From: Cristatella mucedo
Lineage: Eukaryota; Bryozoa; Phylactolaemata; Cristatellidae
Assembly: GCA_009760855.2 (NCBI GenBank)
Contig: WPIO01000098.1
Coordinates: forward strand, 1,127,501-1,191,500
Direction: 5' to 3'
Length of the DNA stretch: 64,000 nucleotides
The stretch's first letter is position 1; each line of letters opens with the position of its first letter. The position numbers were made by a program, and so were the translations under genes. Positions 1 through 10,320 of this stretch are shown piece by piece. Under the pieces are notes generated by a model. That model saw only the letters and a list, made by a program, of their open reading frames with translations, did not search any database and was not told where the DNA came from.

Positions 1-2517
1 CATGGGTAGCAGGAGCTATTTCGGCAAGGCAAGCCGCGAAGGCTTGACTGGGCTTAAGTTGACTGGCGGACTTTGGGCCTGCAGAGACAGCAAATGGAGC
101 GACACGTCAGCGCAGCGCACCAAGAGCACAGCACCGTTGGTAACACGTTCTTCAACCGCAGCTGCCGATGCTTGAAGCATGTTCGGATGTGCCGCCCTAA
201 TGGATGACTAAGATGCGATTCTGAGCTGGTCGCTCGCAGGCCAATCAAAACTTGGAATGCTGGCCTAGCCAACCTTTGCATTACTGCAGGATTACGGCAG
301 AAATTATATATCCATCTCAGGCACAGCATCGACGATAGCCAGATACCACAAGCTGTGCCTAAACTGAGATGCCCTCTGCAGGCCGACTTGAGCAATCGCT
401 GCACGCACCACACAGCTCAGTATAGGTAGCCTGGTATAATTCTCTCTTTAAGGAGGGTAGAAAACGATAAATTGAAACAAGCTCAACAATCAGGTCCCTC
501 GCAGGAAGGATGGCTGCCTGTGCAGATGCATTAGTTTGCAAGCATGTGTGGGCACGAGTGAGTTTATACGAAATAGCAACAAATTGCCGCATTAACTATT
601 ATAAACAGGTTAAATTTAATGACTTCGCAAGGAATGCTCAGGCTAGGTACTTTTTTGAGGTTTTTGAACGCTTGTCTAAATAGGTGCACATGGCAGCACT
701 AAGACTCTGAGTTAAAGATTGCGTCCGAGTGGTCACGCCTGCAGCCTCATGCACGTGATTTCACCGAGTTCAATCCCAAACAATGATATTGGTCAAGCAT
801 TCCTGTGGCCTATCCTTAGCTTTTGCTGCAATGTCGAATGTCTGCAGAGATCCGAAGGGAAAAGTCGAAGCCAACTTTACCTATCTCAGCATATCCACGA
901 GGTCGGCGAGTGCTGCCGTGGGGACTTCGGCAGCCAGCTGCAAGTGGAGTATTGAGGGCCACTCGACGCTGCACGGGTGCGTGCTGATAGGTAGAGGTGT
1001 TGCGGGGGAGGGGGGCTCAAGACAGCAGCAGCAGCAGCAGCAGCTGAGCACCCAGCACCATCCAATTTCCTGCCGCCATTTCGGGAGTTGCAGCCAGACT
1101 AGCTCCTGATTTGGAAGCACAGGAATCATCTGCACCGGCACGAGAGCTCGCATCCTGCTGGCGGTCCCTGCCGGCGACTGAAGTCGCCCGCACGGCAACG
1201 AAGCGCTACGTGGCTAAAACGAGTGAGCAAATGAGTAGCTGCAACCTTATTCTTGCCAGGCAGCAGGTAGCTGTCGCTGGCCGGAAGAGGAAGCAGAGGA
1301 ATGAGGCCACGTTGAAAGCGATGATGAGCTACGTAAAGCCTGTCGCTGGGCTATGGCGATATAAGAGCAGCAAACTGCTGCTGCCAGAGCCCTGCTTTTC
1401 GATGGAAAGGAAATTTCATATTGTGTGCACACCAAGGGCAGATTTGAAGTTGAACGAAAACCGGCAAGGAGATGGCCAACGAGCATTCTTTGCAGTGAAG
1501 TTGATGTCATTGCCGGCCATTTCGAAACATTCGCATTGTGAACAGCCAATATACACGCTGGCACATGTTGCAAGTTCATGCACTGGGAAACCGAAACTGC
1601 ACAGCGAGCAGCATCTTCTAGATAAATCATGAGCTAACGCTGTCAATCTTACGAGGCAGCGCAGTCACCTGCAGCCTTGGCAGACAGCATTTACCAACTT
1701 GGCGAGTTACTATCCGTAATGGTTTTTTAAAGAGTGTAGCTTATGAAAAGGTGCCATGGGATTCCCAATGCCTGAAACAGCATATCACTTAGAGGAGTAC
1801 TAAACAGTATTATGACACCGAGTTGAGAGCACATCCAACGAGCAATGTTTAGCATTCAGAAAAACACATTATCACAATTTATGACAATCATTGGCTAATT
1901 ATCCATTAAAAACCAATCAGTGGGTTATTAACGAGATTGTATCGAGTTTCTTGTCGAGAATCGGGCTCTCAGTTCTCAGCTCAACCCCTGAACTATAAGG
2001 TCAAGGGCTAAGAAAGTGTCGCACACCCATTACAATGTATCACTCCTTAGCATACATTCAGGGTTTCTAATGAAGTTATTAATTATTTAACATTAACCTC
2101 TCACCTTGCCCACCACAACTTGGCTATTACTACCTCCACTAATATACCATCAGCAACTGACTTTTAGAAGGAAGATGCATCGACAGACACAGCCCCTGTT
2201 GATGTGACATCCATGTAAAGCAACAGCAATGCTGCACTGCAGCTGCCACAAACACAAGCCCCACTTAGGTTTGCCCTGCCAAAAGAAGCCGCTAACCTCC
2301 AGTCCCTTTTGCTTAATTAAGGTCGAGCAGGACGCTGCTGCTGAGCAGCCGTATTTCTTTCTCTGCCGGTCTGTCTGTCTCTACGTGTCTGTTTTTCCTG
2401 CCTCGTACTTTATCTCAGTCACTCTCTCGCTTTGTCTCTCTCTCTCTCTCTCTCTGTCGCTCTCATTGGTCTCTCTTCTTTCTTTGTCTCTCTCGCTGTC
2501 AGTCTCCCCTCTGCCTC

Positions 2518-2572
<55 letters not shown>

Positions 2573-4987
2573 GTCTCTGTCTGTCTCTCTATGTAAATCT
2601 CTCCTTGTCGCTCTGTCTTACTTCCGTTTCTCTGTCTCCATTTCTCTGTCTATTTCTCAGTCATCAAGTGAGTGAGTGAAACTCTACTGGACTGCAAAGT
2701 TGCCGGAGACGAAAGGAATGAGCGAAATCACAGAGGGAAAAAAGTTGGAGAAGCATCAGGAGCAGGAACGTCCTTTTCGATGCAATGTCCTTTCAGCTTT
2801 ACTTCATAGCCGGCGGTGGCTCGGCAGCTGGAGAGGATGGCCAATCTAAAGCACTGCAGCTAAGCTTGTCTGCCATGAGCTGCTCAGTTGACACATCACA
2901 ATATTTCTTGCCATTTTGTATTGGCTCCCAATCAAGCAGCCTAACGGCTTTAAGCGTCTGTCACTCGTCTATTTTTAAGACCCTCCATTGTCTGGCTGAA
3001 GCCTACCATTTAGAATAACTCAAAAACGCACCTTTCATCTCAGCCTTTTGTGAGTTTTGTGATTTGTCCTTTGAGTGCCTGTTCGTGCTGACTATGCATT
3101 GGCTACCATTAACCATATTTACATGTTGTCATCGTGCATGTATGTCACTTATAACAAGGCTGCGCTAGTTGTATACATGTCGACACTACCACAAACCACT
3201 GTATCATCATAACAGTAAGTGAGTAAAGCCTTGAAGCGATTAAGTTCTCCAAGGTAGTGTAGAAATTTATTATTAGTATTATTAAGTCAGAGTGGTTTGG
3301 TGGTGAAGAGCTGTTGCCTGCAACCAGTCAGGATTGGCCAATGTCAGGAATGTGAAGACCACCTATCGCACAGCAGATTCAGTGATATTACAGCTTGCTC
3401 ATTAATCACCAAGTTGTAATGCTCGGTAGGCTGATAGAAGGCCATACCCTAGCTGATGGTTCAGGATATGGCATCAGCTACCCTTAGTACATTATGAGGC
3501 TGGACTGAAACATGGTGGACGTGAAAAAATTATTAAACTGGAGCTCACTTACCTGCAATATCGGTACCTGAAGAGAAATATAGTTAAGGATCAGTTTGCA
3601 TGCCTGGACCATGGGAAGAAGGGGAAATACAAACTGATTTTATGATCATGGCTCCTGCTCTTTGCCCCACTCGTGGAAGAGCCCTCAATGACGGCTGAAT
3701 GCACATGCCGCTCAACAGTGAAGCTATTTCACTTGCTAAATAACAGTTAACGACGCTGATAAGGAACTGCTTATGCAGAACTTGCCAACTCTTTTTAATG
3801 CTAACTGACAATAGATACTGGCACACCTCTTTGAAGTCGACAGAGGACTAATATTAAGAACATACTCTCTCTCTCTCTCTTTCCGAAAGCATGATTGGTG
3901 GCTGGGCACCTGCACTCTCGTGGCAAGCGAATATCGAGTATTAAGTCAAGCTTGATCAGAACTAGTTAAAAGCATTTTAACATGCTATCTTGTGATGAAT
4001 TCTGCAAATGCTCCAAACGCGATAGGCCATCTAAGTTACCCTGTCTGATGCTCTAATATTGCTTCCTGTATTTTGAGTATCTCAGGCAAACCGACCACTG
4101 AATAGTGTGGATATATGGAGGAAAACACTTTTCGAAACCTCCGCTTTACCACAGATCGCTCCCACAATGGAACCACTCGTGGTCAAAGTTTAAAATATTT
4201 CAGAATAAAATTCTTTCGAATGTGGCCTGCCTCCGTCTGGTGAACTCGTCTGGTACTGGACTGACCGTTCCCCAGGACAATGAAAATCTGTCCAGAACAA
4301 TAAAGCGTAGGAGAGATAGACAGGGCTTACGGCAACAGGTAGCCAATTACGAGAGGGAGGAAGGACTGTGGAAACCATCGATCTCTAACACGACACTTCC
4401 AACCAGCTGCAAGATAGGGGTAGGCAAAATCTTCTACAGTGTGCCTCACGAGTGCTAGATAAAACGCACTGCACGACGTCAAGGCCGGCGATATCGAACT
4501 AGCATTGCGTACAGCTTGCACTGACAGCTGACACGAGCAGTTGATCGTACTGGTCGCTTTCCACGGTCAGTTCTCCGTTAGAAGCAATTCTTCTATGGTT
4601 GCATTGCCTTGATCTGTCACCTCCCGCAGCAAGTCATCACACCACATGAGCCTATAACAGACCAAAGCAGCTGTGCAGACGCCAGTCACAATCTGCCAGT
4701 TTGTGTCGACAGCACAGACCCCGTGCCATCTCAATGCCATCGCTGGAAAAGCTAGCCGGGTGCCACAACCAGAGCAAATCCCAAAGCCGGGGTGAACTTG
4801 TATTGGTTACCTTGGCACAAGACGAGGGGAGTGCACTGCTTGTCATGGTTGGTTGATCGAGGGGAGACTGCCATCACACGATCAACAGCCCATCCACCCG
4901 ACACACAACAGGGCAGCAAGTCAAATGCAAAATAGCACGACCCTCTGGGAAGGCGGAGCTGGCCAATTTCGTAAAGAAATACTTGCT
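1..4987. other. No supported gene (left flank)
   Basis: Open frames of up to about 170 codons occur here on both strands, but none has recognisable domains, good splice context or a family match. The visible structure is a short (CAG)n run at 1022-1045, a CT-rich block at 2405-2660 (listed separately) and a short CT run near 3865-3880. A degenerate tRNA-like stretch near 3290-3400 may be an old SINE. Confidence 0.6.
2405..2660. repeat. CT-rich microsatellite block
   Basis: A long pyrimidine-rich stretch with a pure (CT)n core at about 2521-2566, surrounded by interrupted CT and CTGT runs. The Leu/Ser-rich frame across it comes from the repeat and is not a protein. Confidence 0.95.
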
Positions 4988-5165
4988 GATTTAACCGCCT
5001 CTTTTAGTATAGCGACATAAGAGCCGTTATGGCTTTCACCGCCACTGCCACCACCGCTTGGAGTGGCGACAAAGGAAAGCCCACCACAGGATTCGAACCC
5101 ATGACCGCGGGGCCAAGGTCGTGAAAAGCAACCGCCTCACCTAGAGAGCCATTACGACTCAGCTC
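4988..5165 (-). mobile_element. tRNA-derived SINE, family A
   Basis: Minus-strand copy. On the reverse strand it reads a tRNA-like head with A-box and B-box-like motifs (the complement contains GGATTCGAACCC), a middle with 'CACTGCAAGCGGTGGTG'-type sequence, and a 3' end built on 'CGCTATAC...GAGGCTGTTTAA'. The same order recurs at 10815, 11046, 14546, 57421 and 62249. Confidence 0.75.
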
Positions 5166-6054
5166 AGCACCAGTTGACAAATTGCGGTTTGGAGATTGCC
5201 CTGGTCCATTGGTGAGAACCACCTATTAGAACGACTGCTCCAACTCAGCTAATATGGCGTAGTTTGTTCATACAGCCGTATAAGTCGGCACTGGGTACAT
5301 TGCTCCTAGCAGGCTATTCATGATTTCCAGCGCATGTTTATACTCACGTTCGATAAAATTTGTTAGAAAGTTTTAAAATTTAGACTGTCATTTTAATGTT
5401 TAAATACTACACCATAATCCTTACAGCTAAACTCTAAACTCAAAGCCCCATTCCTTAGCTGAACTAATACAGCATCGTTTGTTCATACAGCCGTGTCAGT
5501 CTGCTATAGGCACAGCGCATGTAGCAGACCGTTCAACATTTGTACACTATCGACAAAGGCGACATCAAGCTATGGAAAAGCTACGGGTAGGCTTCAGACG
5601 AGTAGGTAAAGCAACGAGTTCCTCTAACACAAATACTAGACACGAAAATCTACCGGAACTGACAATCTCGTAAAAGAGTGCGCAGATGCTGAACATGCAG
5701 GCGTGACCACTTTCTGCTTCCTGTCTCTAGCTGGCCTTCCATGCTGCACCAACCGGACGGTGATACAACAACATTGGTCATGTCTCACAAATTTCTCACG
5801 GCAAACTTGGCCACTTAGATACCTTCTTCAAACATGTCAACAACAGTGGTGTACATATAACTGAAAGCTACAACAACGTAAGGTTAAACTTGTTTACTAT
5901 AGTGGCACACCCGGCTAAGGGAGTGCTTAGAAGGCAAATTGGTAGCTATTCAACGACTTGGACAACGAAACCAGTGACCACAAAGGTGCGTTATAACTGG
6001 CTGCTTATATACTGGCTGCGACCCGACTAGTTCAAAATTGTTATTACCCATGCT
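5166..6054. other. No supported gene
   Basis: No coding or RNA gene is supported. A short motif containing 'GTTTGTTCATACAGCCGT' occurs twice, near 5263 and near 5478, suggesting a small diverged local duplication. Confidence 0.6.
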
Positions 6055-6286
6055 TGCTGCCCAACAGCAGGCTTAGCTAATGTCGGTTTATTCACTAACC
6101 TGGGCAGGTAAGAACTATTTGGCATACTGCACCATTTGGAAGAGTGCTCTGGCTTGGCCTGCAAGAAGTGTGCTGCCCAACAGCAGGCTTAGCAAATTTC
6201 GGTTTATTCGCTAACCTGGCTGGGTAAGAACTAATTGGCCTACTGCACCATTTGGAAGAGCACTCTGGCTTGGCCTGCAAGAAGTG
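6055..6286 (+). repeat. Tandem duplication of a 116-bp unit
   Basis: Two adjacent copies (6055-6170 and 6171-6286), both starting TGCTGCCCAACAGCAG and ending GGCCTGCAAGAAGTG, differ by scattered point changes. No gene function is visible. Confidence 0.9.
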
Positions 6287-7163
6287 TTACGTTGAATCAA
6301 CTGATATCATACTCCTGACTGCATTCCCTACTGCCCTCCCTTATTGTATGAAGGCACGAGTGCTGATGCCAAAGCGCTATTCTGCATGCATGCAGACAGG
6401 GATCCCTACTGCAAGCAATACTTTGTCGATTTTCTAGCGCATTACCAGCACAGTGCTGGGTAGCAGTCTTCTATTCACCCACCATACATCAATAAGCACG
6501 TGCTCTGAGGCTGAGCCTTGCAGCTCGGGATAATAATATCTCAGGCATTTGAATGGCCAGTATTGACAGGATTAAGGCTACATTTTGTGTGTGGTGCGAC
6601 TTCTAGTGTCTTTTTATATTAGCACCTGCGGTTAATAGCACCCGTAGGCTGCTCATGTAATAGCACTAGCAGTCTGCTATATATTAGTGTGTTGCTGGTT
6701 CTAGTCTCCCTACCGCGGTGTAGTAGCTCGATCAACTTCTCCAAACAACACGTCTAAGCAAAAATAAAATTCGTACTAGCAAATGTGCATTGGTGTCTGA
6801 ATCTTCAGCAATGGTCGGATATGGAAACTTTTATTTGTGAGCACAATAAAAAATCAGCTGTTGAAATGGCAGCCTGGATCCAGCTTGTGATGATGGACTT
6901 GACCAGGCTTACCTAGAGTGACTCTCAAGCCAACCATTTTCGGTCGCAGTAAGCTGTCTTTCGTCGTTTCCGCGAAATACAAAATCATGAAATACCGCTG
7001 AGAAAGTTGCGGTCGAAGAACAGGGAAAGGCTCTTCACCATCTCTCGGGGATCAGAATGACTAGCTAGCCAACCATCCAGCTTTCTGGTTTGCAGGGCCT
7101 GACATCGATGCGTCGAAAGCCTGAGCGAGAGCAGGATCAGACGAGCTCTCTTGCCTTCCGTCG
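6287..7163. other. No supported gene
   Basis: Nothing recognisable in either strand up to the start of the LINE fragment at 7164. Confidence 0.55.
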
Positions 7164-7821
7164 GCCGTACTGGCCTACCAGCATGTGCGATCAGGCGATT
7201 GCAGCTGGTGCAAAACTCTGCAGCTAGGCTTGTCTGTCATGAGCGTCGCAGTTGCCACATTACTCCACTTCTCGCCGACCTGCACTGGCTACCAGTCAAG
7301 CAACGGATTGACTTCTAGGTTTTGTCGCTCAATTTTAGGTCCCTTCATTTTATGGCTCCAGCCTATCTGTTCGACATACTCCCCCACCAGGCCAAGCATC
7401 GTACCACCCGCTTTTTGGAATCCAACAGTCTAGAAAGACCTCGTAAAAGCCTCAAATCATTTGGAGACCGTGCATTTAGTTCATATGCTCCCAAAGCCTA
7501 GAACTCCCTCCCGACCTGCGTCAGAACATCCCCTGACCTGATCACATTCAAAAGGAACTTAAAAACACACCTATTTAGGACAACATTTAGTCGGTCCATG
7601 TGATTAGTCCTTCACGTGCTTATACGTGCTGACACTAACCACATTTGCATGGTGACCCTGTGCATGTCACCCCTAACCATGTTAATCATTTTGTTTGTTT
7701 TTAAGCATGATTTCACTTACCATTCAATTGCATCTCCCTTTGCAGCAAATGTAAAGGGCCTAGAAAGAGATTATGTTCTCTGAGGGCGATTTATCAAGTA
7801 CATTATTATTATTATTATTAC
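7164..7821 (+). mobile_element. LINE family 1 (CR1/L2-like) 3' fragment
   Basis: A 5'-truncated copy. It covers the end of the reverse-transcriptase ORF, including the frame for 'HITPLLADLHWLPV'-type residues and the 'AWNSLPTCVRTSPD' block, broken by stops. The 3' UTR has the typical 'AGAGATTAAGTTCTCTGAGGGCGC' type end and an (ATT)n tail at about 7801-7821. It is the same family as the long copy at 27199-29120. Confidence 0.9.
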
Positions 7822-8921
7822 TGTAGCCGCCACTGCTGCTGGTGGCGGCGGCGGTGGCGACGATTCAGCCTTTGGAAGCTAATCGAGCTGCTTGAGTGCA
7901 GCGGCCCCCCCTCCCCCCAGTTACACGTAGCCCAAGGCAGGCGGTAGCATCCTCTTCGAGGCCCCCAATTACGGCACCGCGGGTGCAGCGTGCAACTAGA
8001 AATGCATAGTTCAGACACGTCCCTCGAGCTTAAGCTAAGCTACATGTACAGAAATGTTCTGCTTACACAATTCCAGGAAGTCGGAAGTTAACGACTGGCG
8101 CGGCTGAGGCAGCGGCCGAAGCCCTGTGAATTCGGTGGTGCCGTTGGACGGTCGTGCTGTCTGTGCAAAGGGAATCGAAAGCTAATGGTTTCCAAAGATC
8201 TTACCATCAAAACTTCCGGAGCGGCTGTCTCACAGAAAGCCACAAAGAGTGAGCCAGACGTGCCGCTGGCTCAAAGCTCTGGCTCATATCGAGCCCGGTC
8301 GAACGGCCGCCCGACGGAGACGGCCGGCCTGCGCTCATCTGCTTTTCCGCTCACGATGTTCGGCAGCCTGCAAAGAAGGACATGCATCGCAGACGTGCAT
8401 AGACAAACCGAGTGGTGCCGGCATGAAATCTTGAGTCTGTCAATACTTACCCGAAAAGCCTCTAGGCGCGGGATTTCCAAGCTAACAGTCTAGCAAGCGC
8501 CCGCCACCCTCCGCACAATCTCGACGGACGGCGTCTGACGGTTCACGATTGACGGCAAGCGGTCAGTCACTAGTGTCTCAACACCGCAACTCGGCAAGTT
8601 TATTTCATCGCTGCTCGTTGCACACACGTCGAACTTAGTTTAGCGTCCATACCGGGACGGTTGCTACGAGGCTCCGCCACGGCCGCTTGGCAAGAGACAT
8701 GGCAGTACCGAGGAGGGTGGCCCGCAGCTAGCAAACAAGCTTGCCGTATTTTTGAGTGATAATTATTCGCTAAATTTTCACGATTTTTAAGAAAAAAAAT
8801 ACTCGCTGCCGCCGGTTGTAATTCGTGTCGACTGTCGCCGCAGAAGCCCCTAGCATGGGCTGCTGCGGCGGGCGACGGTCGACACGCTGCCTCTCCACTC
8901 TCGTTGTCCACAGTCGAACAG
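7822..8921. other. GC-rich, CpG-rich stretch upstream of the KDM2-like gene
   Basis: The region from about 7.82 to 9.6 kb is visibly richer in G+C and CpG than its surroundings. Short frames here lack any family match. It directly precedes a TATA box and a strong splice donor, so a promoter-proximal role is my inference. Confidence 0.5.
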
Positions 8922-8967
8922 TATATAATTTTGAATAATCACCGAGACTGCGCTTAGTCGGCTAAAG
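8922..8967 (+). promoter_or_regulatory. Candidate promoter and 5' non-coding exon of the KDM2-like gene
   Basis: TATATAA at 8922-8928 is followed about 40 bp later by an excellent splice donor (AAAG then GTAAGTAAG, exon end at 8967). A start about 30 bp after the TATA box would give a very short non-coding first exon. The next exon I can support is at 10177, with its likely start codon at 10218. No transcript evidence is available, so a start further upstream is possible. Confidence 0.4.
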
Positions 8968-10176
8968 GTAAGTAAGTGCCGTTTTTGAATTACCAGGCCG
9001 TTAGCTGGTTTTGGTTCGCCGATAAGGCGGCCGACGAGCGACTATTTTGGTGCTCCCTCGCCATCGCCAGCGTAGGAGACACTTTCCGGCCGCTTGCTGG
9101 CTTCGCGCCGCTGTACTTGATGGATCCGCCGAACGTCGGCGTGCTCGCCACCAAGCGTGCGAGCGCTTAGATTGTCGTCGTGGAATGCTTTTCCGATTTA
9201 AAACGAGGCACGGGTGAGAGCGTTGCAGCAGCATGGCCGGCAGGTGGTGCAGCATGTGCAGCCAGCTGCGCCGGCTTCTGACCTCCCTTTTGCCAGCTTC
9301 TGTATCTCGCAGCCTAACACTGGTGCTTCGTTGTGCAGCTGCCACACGCCTCAAAGCCTCTTTTTTAGCGCTCGCTGCCGCTGGCGTGTTAACCACAGAC
9401 GCTTACTTCTTCGGAAAGGCCCACGAAGACGGCCGCCGTCGGCATCGGCGAGGTTGGTACAGGGTCGGTTGGTGTGCGAGCGCTTATAGCTGTGGTTCGG
9501 TAGGCGGCGGCAACTGCTCGCTTGCTGTTTGCTAATTGCCACCAGTATTCGCTCTTATTCGAATCGCGACCGTTCCCCTGACGGCAGCGAGAAGCCGAGC
9601 ACCTGTTTTCGGTAATTAGCAGTAAAGCTGCCAGGGCTTGGGTAGCCAATAAGAGGCCTAACTTTGGGTTCGGGTTGACAGGTATTGGAAGCATCCTTTT
9701 ATACCGTTGGACCTTTTGCACTCGCATTGCTGAGTGCTCCATAAGCTGGCCGTTACAGCTGTAGCAGCACTTACTAGTTGCCAATTGTTCTTTCATTCAC
9801 TGTCACCCACCACTAGTGGCAAGTTCGTGGGTAGTTGAGATTCTCGGGCTCATGTGCGTTGATACTACCCAGGTCGCACTTTGACCGACCATCCACCCCC
9901 AGGTAAGCATGCCTCACGAGTGCGAAATTACCCGAGTGAAGCTGACATCGAGAGAAGCTAACATCGAGAGAAGCTGACATCGAGAGAAGCTGACACCGAG
10001 ACAAGCTGACATCGAGACAAGCTGGCAAACGAGATGATCTCACCGTACTGGCTGGCATCGCTCTGCCGTCTATATCTGATCTGCTTTTGCCAAAACTGCA
10101 CTAGCAAGTCAACCCAAAGTGCCCGCTTGGTCACCGGAGAATGTATCAGTTATTCTTTTGTTTTAATAATTGCTAG
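8968..10176 (+). other. Putative first intron, GC-rich at its 5' end
   Basis: It lies between the donor at 8968 and the acceptor ending at 10176. It contains a 100-codon frame (9233-9535) with a basic, hydrophobic N-terminus that could look like a mitochondrial presequence, but I could not match it to any family. It also contains a 16-bp minisatellite (9939-10026). Confidence 0.4.
9939..10026 (+). repeat. 16-bp minisatellite, about 5.5 copies
   Basis: The unit AGCTGACATCGAGAGA repeats at 9939, 9955, 9971, 9987 and 10003 with single-base variants, ending in a partial unit at 10019. Confidence 0.9.
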
Positions 10177-10320
10177 ATCGGTCATTGCGAGTGATCACGA
10201 CTGCAAGCTGTAAAACAATGTATCAGTTTCGGAGAAGATCAATCGGCAGCCTTGACATACAGGCCAAACTTTTCTCAGAGAATTATTCCAGCAATTTTAT
10301 CAAGCACGTCAGTGCTTCAG
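10177..10320 (+). CDS. KDM2: KDM2-like exon 2, start codon and N-terminal segment
   Basis: The acceptor is TAATTGCTAG, ending at 10176. The donor after 10320 is GTATGT, leaving phase 1. The likely start is ATG at 10218, with A at -3. The frame is open upstream of it to the acceptor. Residues 9-34 (SLDIQAKLFSENYSSNF...) match the family segment FDLEEKL...YNANFV that precedes JmjC. The human protein has roughly 40 more residues before this point, which I do not find here. The last base joins the next exon to make Asp35. Confidence 0.75.

Noticed and set aside
1111-1632. 173-codon + strand frame
   Set aside because: It starts at a non-ATG codon and has no domain, convincing splice context or conserved pattern. 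Minus frames of similar length overlap it.
2229-2675. 148-codon Leu/Ser-rich frame
   Set aside because: Produced by the (CT)n microsatellite. The frames at 58788-59299 and 61009-61527 have the same cause.
9233-9535. 100-codon frame with a basic/hydrophobic N-terminus resembling a mitochondrial presequence
   Set aside because: It lies in the G+C-rich first intron of the KDM2-like gene. No family match, and overlapping frames on both strands are equally open.
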